Source: Planctomycetaceae bacterium
GTDB lineage: Bacteria > Planctomycetota > UBA1135 > GCA-002686595
Length of the DNA stretch: 41,487 nucleotides
Direction: 5' to 3'
Assembly: GCA_011525785.1 (NCBI GenBank)
Contig: WYBT01000046.1
Coordinates: 1 to 41,487 of the forward strand
Numbering within the stretch: the first letter of the stretch is position 1; each line of letters begins with the position of its first letter. The notes under the pieces were generated by a model that ran no database searches, was not told the origin of the DNA, and worked only from the letters and a program-made list of their open reading frames with translations. The position numbers were made by a program, and so were the translations under genes. Shown piece after piece: positions 23,815-30,648 of the stretch.

Positions 23815-26014
23815 GGACCACTCTCCACGTAGCCGAGCCGCCGCTGAGTCCGCCGCGCTCGAAGCGCAGGCCGCCCTCGATGCGCCGCTCGAAGCGCTTG
23901 ATCCACGTGCCGAGCTCGCGCGCGTCGACTTCGCCCGGCCTCACGCCGGGAGCGATCGCCAGGAGCAGCTCGCGGAGCGGTTGGCCATGCTGAATGGCTT
24001 CGGAGACCTTCACGAACCGACTCTCGAACGCACTCGCCCACGCCTGAAGCACTTCGCGCAGCACCTCGCGCTCGGGGTCCTTGTCTTCGATGTTGCGCCT
24101 GCCCTGGGTCGGGTCCGCGTGCCCCAGCCAGACAAGCGGTTCACGCACCCTTCGCGACCAATCCTCGAAGCGGCCGAACGGCGGCAGGTTCTGCGACGGG
24201 CAGCCGGCCACCACGTAAGCGCGCAGCACCGTGAGCGCGTCGACGAGCACCTCCCGCCAGTGCTCCGCCATCCACTGATCGAGGTTGCGCGTGAACTCGC
24301 GCTCTTCGGGGCGCTCACAGTTCGGATCCAGATCACAGGAAATGGCGCGTGTGGTCAGGTCCCCGCGCATCACGAGGTTGTTGCCGGTGGCGATCCACAG
24401 CGCGTTCGTCGGCACGGTTGCGGACCGCGAGAATCCAAGCACCCGCGACCTCCATAGAGACTCGGTGAGGATCGAGCACAGGGACTCGTCCTCCAGCGGC
24501 TCGATGATGTTGTCGAGCACGATCACTGGCTCGTTCTCCAGGAGCAGCGCGAAAAACAGCTTTCGTCGCTCTTCCGAACTGCTGGGGAGCGACACGACTC
24601 CCGCCAACTCGCCGCACATCAAGTAGCCCGCGCTCCTGGCGAGCAGCGACTTGCCACTGGCCATCTTCGGCGCGCGGATAACGAACAGCGGCGCGGTGGG
24701 GAGCGACCGGCGAATCGCGGCCGTCAAGAACATCGAGAGCGCCGCAGACTTGTCCGACGCGCACACGAAGGGGAATTCGCTGAGGATCGCTTCGATTCGC
24801 GCCAGTGCTTCAAGCGCCTGCTGGCGCGTCGGCTGCTCGGGAATCGCGGGAAACGCCACGCCTCCGTGGTCGAACAGGAGCCTGGACTGCGCGTCGTAGC
24901 CAGGCGCAGCGAGCACCGATCCGTCAGCCCGCAGCGTCGGCGTGCGAGTGATCCCAACGAGCTCCGGCGCGCGCCACCGCCCCCTTCGGTGCAGCAGCAT
25001 CACGCCGAACTTCTCGGGGAGATCGACGGGGCGATACTCGCCGGAGCGTCGGTCGAGTCGCTCGATCCGAGCGGCGCGCGTGATCTCGTCGCACAGGCTC
25101 GGCGCGGTCATCGGGATGATCCGCGACCGTGCCCCGACCACTGCCAGCGAGACTCGCGCGTCCACGCGCACCAGTTCGTCGCCGAAGGTGAAGATGCGGC
25201 CGGGATTCCCGGCGAGCAGCGCGGACTCGGCCGCGTCCACCACCCGCGGCGCGTCGCCGCCCTCGATTCGGATCACCGGTCGCGAGTCGTCGCTCAGGGC
25301 CAGTGCCGCGGCGTCCCCATCCGCTCGCGGCGCAGCCGAGGCGAGTTCGTGGATCTCGCTGAGGATCTGATCTTCCCCCCGTCCGACCGCGCGTCGGGCC
25401 GCCACGAAATCGAACAGGTCGCCGTGCTCCGGCAGGTCGGGCAGCGTCAGCACGCGAAGCTCGATCTCTGGGTTCGACTGCCGCAGCCGCGCGCAGACGC
25501 TGGCGACATACTCGCTCCCCGGCTCGTCGTTGTCGGGCATGAGCACGACCGAGCCGCTCGCGATCGGAGCCCAGTCAGACTTGGCCGCGGAACTCGCCCC
25601 GTGCGCGCTGGTGGTGACGTTGAGCCCGATCGAGGCCCCGGCGTCGGCCGCCTTCTCGCCTTCGACGACGTACACCGTCTCTTCGAGGCGCAGCGAGTCC
25701 AGTCGGTAGAGCGGCAAGAACCCGTCTGGATCTCCGAGCGCCCAGCCGTCGTCACGCGCGTGGATCGGCCGGATGGTCTTGTTGCCCCCAACGCGCGGCT
25801 CGAAGCGCAGCGTTTGCATTCGCTCGACACCGCTGAGGTCGCGGTAGCTGTGCTGAGCCACGAGCCGCCAGTCAGCGCCGAGCTTTGAACGTACCGATGC
25901 GAGCGCTGCCGCTTGGGCTTCGTCGACCGTCTGGTGGATGCGGCGCTTCTTCGCCGGACGCTGTTCCTGGGGCTTAGGCCGACGGCTAGGCGCGCGCAGT
26001 TGAATAGGTCGCAA
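23807..26014 (-). CDS. TOPRIM primase-helicase of a mobile element
   Basis: The protein has 735 residues with TTG as the first available start (26014), inside the zinc-ribbon gene. A basic N-terminus is followed by a TOPRIM domain (about 110-225): catalytic E118/E120 in VVEGEKAADAG and the D161-x-D163 pair in LMPDNDEPG. The C-terminal half has an ATPase: Walker A APKMASGKS (448-456), Walker B VIVLDN (497-502), a TGNN sensor (543-546) and an arginine-rich SRSATVPTNALW segment. This architecture is that of replicative primase-helicases in phages, satellites and integrative elements. The N-terminal zinc-binding domain usual for such primases is missing from this frame but is encoded just upstream in the overlapping ORF. 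It would start replication of the excised element. Confidence 0.85.
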   Translation of the reverse strand: MRPIQLRAPSRRPKPQEQRPAKKRRIHQTVDEAQAAALASVRSKLGADWRLVAQHSYRDLSGVERMQTLRFEPRVGGNKTIRPIHARDDGWALGDPDGFLPLYRLDSLRLEETVYVVEGEKAADAGASIGLNVTTSAHGASSAAKSDWAPIASGSVVLMPDNDEPGSEYVASVCARLRQSNPEIELRVLTLPDLPEHGDLFDFVAARRAVGRGEDQILSEIHELASAAPRADGDAAALALSDDSRPVIRIEGGDAPRVVDAAESALLAGNPGRIFTFGDELVRVDARVSLAVVGARSRIIPMTAPSLCDEITRAARIERLDRRSGEYRPVDLPEKFGVMLLHRRGRWRAPELVGITRTPTLRADGSVLAAPGYDAQSRLLFDHGGVAFPAIPEQPTRQQALEALARIEAILSEFPFVCASDKSAALSMFLTAAIRRSLPTAPLFVIRAPKMASGKSLLARSAGYLMCGELAGVVSLPSSSEERRKLFFALLLENEPVIVLDNIIEPLEDESLCSILTESLWRSRVLGFSRSATVPTNALWIATGNNLVMRGDLTTRAISCDLDPNCERPEEREFTRNLDQWMAEHWREVLVDALTVLRAYVVAGCPSQNLPPFGRFEDWSRRVREPLVWLGHADPTQGRRNIEDKDPEREVLREVLQAWASAFESRFVKVSEAIQHGQPLRELLLAIAPGVRPGEVDARELGTWIKRFERRIEGGLRFERGGLSGGSATWRVVHV

Positions 26015-26171
26015 CGAACGAGCGCTGGCAGTGCTTGCAGAGCATGCGCAGCCGCGACCCGCGCCGCGTCTTGAACGTGGCGTGGCGCACGATGCGCGGT
26101 TGCACGTCGGCGATCGTTGAGGGGCAGTCGAAAAACGGGCAGCGGCGCGCGCGAAGCTCTGAGAGATTCAT
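25986..26171 (-). CDS. Zinc-ribbon protein overlapping primase gene
   Basis: A 61-residue protein from ATG at 26171, whose start overlaps the preceding stop in an ATGA arrangement. It has a zinc-ribbon pattern: CPFFDC, then VRHATFKTRRGSRLRMLC, then KHC, i.e. two Cys-x2/3-Cys knuckles separated by a basic beta-hairpin. This looks like the ribbon of InsA/IS1-type or Ogr-type DNA-binding proteins. Its last 29 bp overlap the TTG start of the primase-helicase gene in a different frame. It may therefore supply in trans the zinc module that primases usually carry in their N-terminus, or be joined to it by frameshifting (inference). Confidence 0.7.
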   Translation of the reverse strand: MNLSELRARRCPFFDCPSTIADVQPRIVRHATFKTRRGSRLRMLCKHCQRSFVATYSTARA

Positions 26172-26309
26172 GCGAGAGCCATCGGCTCGGCGTCGACCCG
26201 GGCGTGAAACGCACGAGCAATCGCGAGCGGCCGAGAACGCTCGCAGCGCTCGGTGCGCCAAGCACTTGCGTGACCGTCGACCACAGTTGGTGAGAGCTGC
26301 GCCATTGCG
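26168..26309 (-). CDS. 46-residue ORF opening the mobile-element operon
   Basis: From ATG at 26309 it reads MAQLSPTVVDGHAS and ends in AEPMALA, with a stop that overlaps the zinc-ribbon start (ATGA). The overlap supports translation. The N-terminal motif AQLSPTV-x-D-x-HA is repeated as a relic at 27359-27400 on the same strand. No family is recognised. The open frame continues upstream to 27259, but that region carries the toxin-antitoxin genes on the other strand. Confidence 0.5.
26265..26304. repeat. 40-bp direct repeat, left copy
   Basis: It matches 27359-27398 at 37 of 40 positions, in the same orientation. It overlaps the start of the 46-residue ORF. The two copies bracket the TPR relic and the toxin-antitoxin genes. 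Confidence 0.85.
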
Positions 26310-26357
26310 ACGGTTTGGGGCCGTTTCGCGTGCGGCGCTGAGATCCGACGGACCAAC

Positions 26358-26549
26358 GATGCGGCGCAGGCGAACTCAGCGTTGCCGGCGGCCCTGGAGC
26401 ACATGCCGGCTTCCCACGGGGCGGCGTTGCATGCGGTGCGGTCCGGGCGTGAGGAGCCGAAGCTCACCGGGTGGCTCGACGTGATCGCCGTGCGCGGCGA
26501 TGAGCGCTGGCGCGTGTGGGCGCGAGCGTCGACCGGCCGTATTCCGTAG
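26358..26549 (+). pseudogene. Displaced 3' end of a TPR lipoprotein gene
   Basis: The plus strand reads EHMPASHGAALHAVRSGREE and then PKLTGWLDVIAVRGDERW before TAG at 26547. It aligns with the C-terminus of the protein at 7946-8515 (EHLPAIQGAALLAVRSGREE, PRLEQWLASIATRSDDGW). Within a 24-bp block (26436-26459 versus 8408-8431) 23 bases agree. Only the last 60 or so codons are present, with no start. It may be the original 3' end of that gene pushed away by island insertion, or a relic of a paralogue. Confidence 0.85.
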
Positions 26550-26561
26550 CCAGGCCGCGCC

Positions 26562-26590
26562 TTGACTCTATGCCGGATGTGACATAGAGT
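26562..26590 (+). promoter_or_regulatory. Toxin-antitoxin promoter with overlapping palindromic operator
   Basis: TTGACT (26562-26567), exactly 17 bp, then TAGAGT (26585-26590) form a sigma70-type promoter. ACTCTATG (26565-26572) and CATAGAGT (26583-26590) are perfect 8-bp inverted arms that overlap both hexamers. This is what is expected for autorepression by the antitoxin. The predicted start of transcription (about 26597) coincides with the toxin GTG codon. Confidence 0.7.
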
Positions 26591-26596
26591 TGCGGA

Positions 26597-26932
26597 GTGT
26601 CCAATGCCGACAAGCCGCTCGTCTGGCTGCACGGCGAAATCAAGACGCCGCCGCTCGCGCGCGACGCAAGGCTCGAAGCCGGCTACTTGCTGCGGATGCT
26701 CCAGCAAGGTCGACGGCTGGGCATGCCGCAGTCCCGCCCCATGCCATCCATCGGCCGGAACGTGCACGAGTTGCGTGTCCGCGACGCCGACTCGACTTGG
26801 CGCATCGTCTATCGCCTCGACCACGACGCGATCGTGATCGCCGATGTGTTCGCGAAGAAGACCCAGGCGACCCCAGCCGCCGTGATCCGCAACTGCCAGC
26901 GGCGGCTCGCCGCCTACGACGCCCTCGAATAG
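26597..26932 (+). CDS. HigB/Gp49-type (RelE superfamily) toxin
   Basis: A 111-residue protein with GTG at 26597; an in-frame stop at 26585-26587 leaves no earlier start. The sequence KPLVWLHGEIKTPPLAR, RLEAGYLLRMLQQGRRLGMP, SIGRNVHELRVRD and WRIVYRLDHDAIVIADVF is the typical phage-derived Gp49-like/HigB pattern, ending in a K-K-T-Q segment and a C-terminal helix. Such toxins cleave mRNA at the ribosome. The putative promoter places the transcript's first base at or next to GTG, and no separate ribosome site exists, so the message may be leaderless. The antitoxin gene follows after 9 bp. Toxin first and antitoxin second is the order of the HigBA family. Confidence 0.9.
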   Translation: MSNADKPLVWLHGEIKTPPLARDARLEAGYLLRMLQQGRRLGMPQSRPMPSIGRNVHELRVRDADSTWRIVYRLDHDAIVIADVFAKKTQATPAAVIRNCQRRLAAYDALE

Positions 26933-26941
26933 GAGACCACC

Positions 26942-27310
26942 ATGAAGAAGTCCAAGCTCAATCGCCTCCGCGCCGCAGGATGGAGCGTCGGTGGCGTGCG
27001 CGAGTTCCTCGAACTCTCCGATGAGGATGTGGCGCTGATCGAGCTCAAGCTCGCTGTCGCCGACGTGATCCGCAGGACACGGCAGCGGCGTGAGCTGACT
27101 CAGACCGGGCTCGCCAAGTTGATCGGCTCCAGCCAGTCGCGCGTGGCGAAAATGGAAGCCGGCGACTCCAGCGTCTCCCTCGACCTGATGTTCCGCACGG
27201 CGTTCAGCCTGGGGCTCTCGGCGAGCGAGGTGAGCAAGCTGATCGCGAAGCCTCGCCAAGCCCGCGGGTCAGCCAAGAAGGTCGGGGGAGCCCGCACGTC
27301 CGCGGGTTGA
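26942..27310 (+). CDS. XRE-family HTH antitoxin (HigA-like)
   Basis: A 122-residue protein with ATG at 26942 and an AGGAGA ribosome site seven bases upstream. Residues 30-95 hold a helix-turn-helix: DVIRRTRQRRELTQTGLAKL, IGSSQSRVAKMEAGD and SVSLDLMFRTAFSLGL. This is the XRE/HTH_3 domain that binds the operator and neutralises HigB toxins. The tail is basic (KPRQARGSAKKVG). Together with the toxin it forms a two-gene operon that is probably autoregulated through the palindrome at 26565-26590. Confidence 0.92.
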   Translation: MKKSKLNRLRAAGWSVGGVREFLELSDEDVALIELKLAVADVIRRTRQRRELTQTGLAKLIGSSQSRVAKMEAGDSSVSLDLMFRTAFSLGLSASEVSKLIAKPRQARGSAKKVGGARTSAG

Positions 27311-27922
27311 GTCCGGTCCTTGCCAAGCTCGCGAACCACCGCGCGCGGCGCCTCTGCCCTTGCGTGAGCATCGATCACAGTTGGTGAGAGCTGCGCCAGT
27401 TCGTCGGAACTCCAACACACAGACCGCGGCCTGATGGAGATCGGCGAGGACCAGCTGCGCAGCGAGCTCGAGGCCCAGACCAACTTCGCTCCGCGCCTTG
27501 TGTCCGAGGCCTTCCGCGATGGTGGATCGTCCGCTCGGCGAAGCCGAAACACTTGGGACGATTCGTCAGCGCATCGACGATACGGTCCAAGCACGCTCCG
27601 CGGCTGCGGTCGCGCTGCGAGGCGCCGCATGCAGCTGCGGCAGCGCTGGCGCACCGAGGGAGATCGTCGACGCTGGGAGGCGTCCAGCCGACACGTTCGA
27701 CGAGCGGGCCGAGGCCCAGCTCGCCGTTCGCGGCTGGTGCGATGCCGCGCGCTCCCGCGCGCCTCGAGCACGACCGGGCTGACCGACCGTTGTGAATCGT
27801 CCGGCGCCGAGCGCCAGGCTGCGAGAGCGGCGCCGCGACTCGTTGCCGAGCGCCGCAAACCGTCGCGCGCCAACACCGGGCCGCGGGTTCGCGGATGCGC
27901 TCCGACCCCGTATCCTCACGGG
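27311..27922. other. Gene-poor stretch between toxin-antitoxin pair and efflux operon
   Basis: About 610 bp without a convincing gene. It begins with the right copy of the 40-bp direct repeat (27359-27398), and the minus strand there reads AQLSPTVIDAHARAEAPRAV, a relic of the 46-residue ORF at 26168. Elsewhere both strands have open frames of low-complexity arginine-rich text. The promoter of the efflux operon should lie at the right end. Confidence 0.5.
27359..27398. repeat. 40-bp direct repeat, right copy
   Basis: It matches 26265-26304 at 37 of 40 positions. It starts 48 bp after the antitoxin gene. The distance between copies is 1094 bp. Confidence 0.85.
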
Positions 27923-27924
27923 GT
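27905..27924 (+). promoter_or_regulatory. Hairpin at the 5' end of efflux operon
   Basis: ACCCCGT, six bases and ACGGGGT form a perfect 7-bp stem with a 6-base loop. The right arm overlaps the GTG chosen as adaptor start. It could be a regulator site or a translation-controlling hairpin. No T-run is present. Confidence 0.4.
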
Positions 27925-29281
27925 GGCTCGGACCCCACTCATCACAGCATCCTCGTACGCCGCGCACACTTCCGAGCGTGACGCACGCGCCGGCGCCGCG
28001 AAGCTGACTTTCTGCGCCGCCGACGCAGTCTGCGCCTCGAAGCCGCGGCCGAGGCCGAGCACATCGAGCGTCGTACTCGCCGTGCTGGCGCTCGCGCTCG
28101 CAGGCTGCAGCCCGGAGCGCGAAGCGGAGGGCGCCCAACAGCCCGCTCGCGCGACGGTCGAGGTGGCGCCTTCCACGCCCGTGCGAGGTCCCGTTCAGCG
28201 CAGCGTGCGCGCCACGGGCACGCTGTTCGGCGAGGAGTCGGTCACGATCGCCGCGAAGGTCCCCGGCCGAGTGGCGGAGGTGTTCCACGACGTCGGCGAC
28301 GTGCTCGCGCCCGGGGTCCCGCTGGCGCAGCTCGAGCGCGTCGATTTCGAGCTCGCGCTGAATGAACGGCGGCGCGCGTTCGAGCAATCGCTCGCGCGGC
28401 TGGGCCTGGAGGAACTGCCCGAAGGCGAGATCGAGGTCGAGACGCTGCCCGCGGTCGAGCGCGCGCGACTGCAGGCCGAGAACGGGCACGCGCGGTACGA
28501 GCGCGGACGTCTGCTGCGCGAGCGCGTGCCGCCGGCGATGAGCGAACAGGACTACCTCGACTTGAAGACGGCCTGGTCGGTCGCGCAAGCCGATCACCGC
28601 ATCGCTCAGCTCGGCGCACGCGCGCAACTCGCCGAAGCGCGCGCGCAGAAGGCGCAGATCGAGAGCGCGCAGCAGCGCTTGCTCGACACCTTGCACGTCG
28701 TGCCCGGCGCGCAGCGGCAAGGCGCGGAGTACGCGGTCGTCCAGCGGCGCGTGTCGGTCGGCGACCTGGTGACGGTCGGCGCGCCGCTGTTCGAACTGGT
28801 CGATCCCGACCCGCTCGAGCTGCGCGTGCGCCTGCCCGAGCGGCACGGAGGCAGCATCGAACTCAATCAGCTCGCGCGCGTGCGGGTGGAGTCGAGCTCC
28901 CGCGAGTTCGAAGGCCGCGTGGCGCGCATCAGCCCGGCGGTGGATGTGCGCACGCGCACGTTCGAGGTCGAGATCGCGGTGCCCAACCCTGCGCGCGAGC
29001 TGCGGCCGGGCTCGTTCGCGACGGCCGAGATCGAGACCGAGATCGAGCCCGACGTGCTGCAGGTCGAACGCGCGTCGGTCGCGACCTTCGCCGGCGTGCA
29101 CAAGGTGTTCGTGATCGTCGATTCGCTGGCGCAGGAGCGCGTGGTCGAGCTCGGGCGCGAAGGCGATGGCCTGGTCGAAGTGCTCCGCGGTCTCGACGGG
29201 AGCGAGACGATCGCGCGCCGGCCGCGCGGGCTCGTCACCGGGACGCCGGTGCGCGTCGTGGTCGGGGGCGGAGCGCCTTGA
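27923..29281 (+). CDS. RND efflux periplasmic adaptor lipoprotein (membrane fusion protein)
   Basis: About 452 residues from GTG at 27923. This start is uncertain because it gives a 49-residue lead before the hydrophobic VVLAVLALALAGC lipobox (C62), and no ribosome site is seen. After the lipid anchor come a barrel/lipoyl part (VRATGTLFGEESVTIAAKVPGRVAEVFHDVGD-type), a long coiled-coil hairpin (about 150-275, QARAQKAQIESAQQRLLDTL region), the second lipoyl half and a beta-barrel (VRVESSSREFEGRVARISPA, RTRTFEVEIAVPNPA). These are the parts of HlyD/AcrA-type adaptors that link the pump to the outer-membrane channel. Its stop overlaps the next start (TTGA). Confidence 0.9.
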   Translation: MARTPLITASSYAAHTSERDARAGAAKLTFCAADAVCASKPRPRPSTSSVVLAVLALALAGCSPEREAEGAQQPARATVEVAPSTPVRGPVQRSVRATGTLFGEESVTIAAKVPGRVAEVFHDVGDVLAPGVPLAQLERVDFELALNERRRAFEQSLARLGLEELPEGEIEVETLPAVERARLQAENGHARYERGRLLRERVPPAMSEQDYLDLKTAWSVAQADHRIAQLGARAQLAEARAQKAQIESAQQRLLDTLHVVPGAQRQGAEYAVVQRRVSVGDLVTVGAPLFELVDPDPLELRVRLPERHGGSIELNQLARVRVESSSREFEGRVARISPAVDVRTRTFEVEIAVPNPARELRPGSFATAEIETEIEPDVLQVERASVATFAGVHKVFVIVDSLAQERVVELGREGDGLVEVLRGLDGSETIARRPRGLVTGTPVRVVVGGGAP

Positions 29282-30648
29282 GATCCACGGCGCTGGCCTG
29301 CGCGACGCTGGTCCTCGGCGCGGCGTGCGCTGTCGACGGAGCGCGCGACGTCGAGCGCTATCGCAAGCCGCTCGAGGCCGGCCTCGCGCGACCGCAGGAC
29401 CCCGAGGGGCCGCTCGCGGGCAAGCTCGACGCGCGGCGCGCGATGGCGCTCGCCAACGCACGCAACGAGCGTCTTTCGATCGACGGCGAAGGCTACCTGC
29501 GAGCGCTGATCGACAAGCGGCGCCAAGCGGCGAGCTGGCTGCCGCGGCTCAATTTGAGCCCCAGTTATGTGCTGCGCGACAGCGCCTCGGGAACGTTCGA
29601 GGGAGCTGATGTGCTCCTGCAGGCGCCGTACGAGGTCAATCCGAAGGGACTGGCGGCGCAACAGCAGCGCGCGCGCTTCGAGGCTCGCCGGCGCCTCGCG
29701 ACCCTGTACGCGACGCAGGACGCGCTACTGCTCGACGTGGCGCGCACGCTGTTCGCCGTGCTGCAAGCCGAGCGCGCGCGCTCGGTGCTCGAGAGTTCGC
29801 TGGCCTTGCAAGAGGCGCGCGTGCAAGACGTTCGCGCCCGCAACGACGTGGGCGTGGCGCGACCGCTCGACGTCGCGTTGAGTGAGTCGAGCCTCGTCGA
29901 CGCACGCGTGGCGCTGATCAACACCGAGCGCAGCATGCGCACAGGGCGCGCGCTGCTGAGCTTCCTCGTGGCGGCCCAGGCGCAAGCGGTCGAGCTCGAC
30001 CGCGCGCTCGACATCCCCGACGAGCGACGCCCCGTCGCCGAGCTGGCGCAAGTCGCTGACGCGCAGCGCCCCGAGCTCGCCGCCGCGCAAGCCGATGTCG
30101 AGGCAGCGACGCGCGCCATCGAGGCCGCCAAGGCGCAGTGGTGGCCGAGCGTCAACGTCGATCTGCGCGCGTTCCTCTCGCGCGCCTCGATGCCCACCGA
30201 CCAGGACTGGAGCGCGCTGTTCGGCGTCACGTTGCCGCTGCTGGAACCCGGACGGATCCGCGCCGACGTCGCCGACGCCTTCAGTCTGCTGCGCGAGGCG
30301 CAGTTGCGCCGCTCGCTGCTCCAGCGCGCGGTCCAGCGCGACGTGGAAGTGGCCTACGCCAACCTCGAGACCGGGCGCGAGCGCGTGGCGGCGCTGCGCC
30401 TGCAACTCGCAGCCGCGGACGAGGCCTTCGCGCAGGCCGAGGCGCTCTACGACGCGGGCCTGGCGACCAACCTCGAGCGCGTGACGGCGCAGGACCAGCG
30501 CCTGCGCACCGCACTGGCGCTCGAGAACGCCGAGCTCGAGCTGGGCGCGTTCCGACTCGACCTGCTGCGCGCCACCGGCACGCTGCACCGCTGGCTCGGA
30601 CTGGAACGCCCGCCGCTCCCGGAGGACGACGATGCAGAAGCTCGCTGA
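29278..30648 (+). CDS. TolC/OprM-like outer-membrane efflux channel
   Basis: A 456-residue protein from TTG at 29278, overlapping the adaptor stop by four bases. An N-terminal lipobox (VLGAAC) suggests a lipoprotein, as in OprM. The body is the duplicated helix-strand pattern of the outer-membrane efflux protein family: long helices (RFEARRRLATLYATQDALLL, ERARSVLESSLALQEARVQD) and short strands (WLPRLNLSPSYVL, WWPSVNVDLRAFL). The second half repeats the first. It would complete a tripartite pump with the adaptor and the RND transporter. The pump's ATG lies 17 bp before this stop. Confidence 0.9.
   Translation: MRSTALACATLVLGAACAVDGARDVERYRKPLEAGLARPQDPEGPLAGKLDARRAMALANARNERLSIDGEGYLRALIDKRRQAASWLPRLNLSPSYVLRDSASGTFEGADVLLQAPYEVNPKGLAAQQQRARFEARRRLATLYATQDALLLDVARTLFAVLQAERARSVLESSLALQEARVQDVRARNDVGVARPLDVALSESSLVDARVALINTERSMRTGRALLSFLVAAQAQAVELDRALDIPDERRPVAELAQVADAQRPELAAAQADVEAATRAIEAAKAQWWPSVNVDLRAFLSRASMPTDQDWSALFGVTLPLLEPGRIRADVADAFSLLREAQLRRSLLQRAVQRDVEVAYANLETGRERVAALRLQLAAADEAFAQAEALYDAGLATNLERVTAQDQRLRTALALENAELELGAFRLDLLRATGTLHRWLGLERPPLPEDDDAEAR

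Larger units (their letters stand above)
21774..26309 (-). mobile_element. Compact integrative element core: six overlapping genes
   Basis: Six minus-strand genes from 26309 down to 21774 overlap one another by 4, 29, 8, 4 and 4 bp: a 46-residue ORF, a zinc ribbon, a primase-helicase, a SpoVG-like protein, an Xis-like HTH and a tyrosine integrase. This is the set needed for excision, replication and integration without structural or conjugation genes, as in satellites and small mobilisable elements. Its ends are not defined by an obvious perfect repeat. Confidence 0.75.

Noticed and set aside
27434..27922. N-terminal extension of the RND adaptor back to 27434
   Set aside because: The upstream 160 codons are low-complexity, arginine-rich and precede the lipoprotein signal, which must be near the N-terminus.
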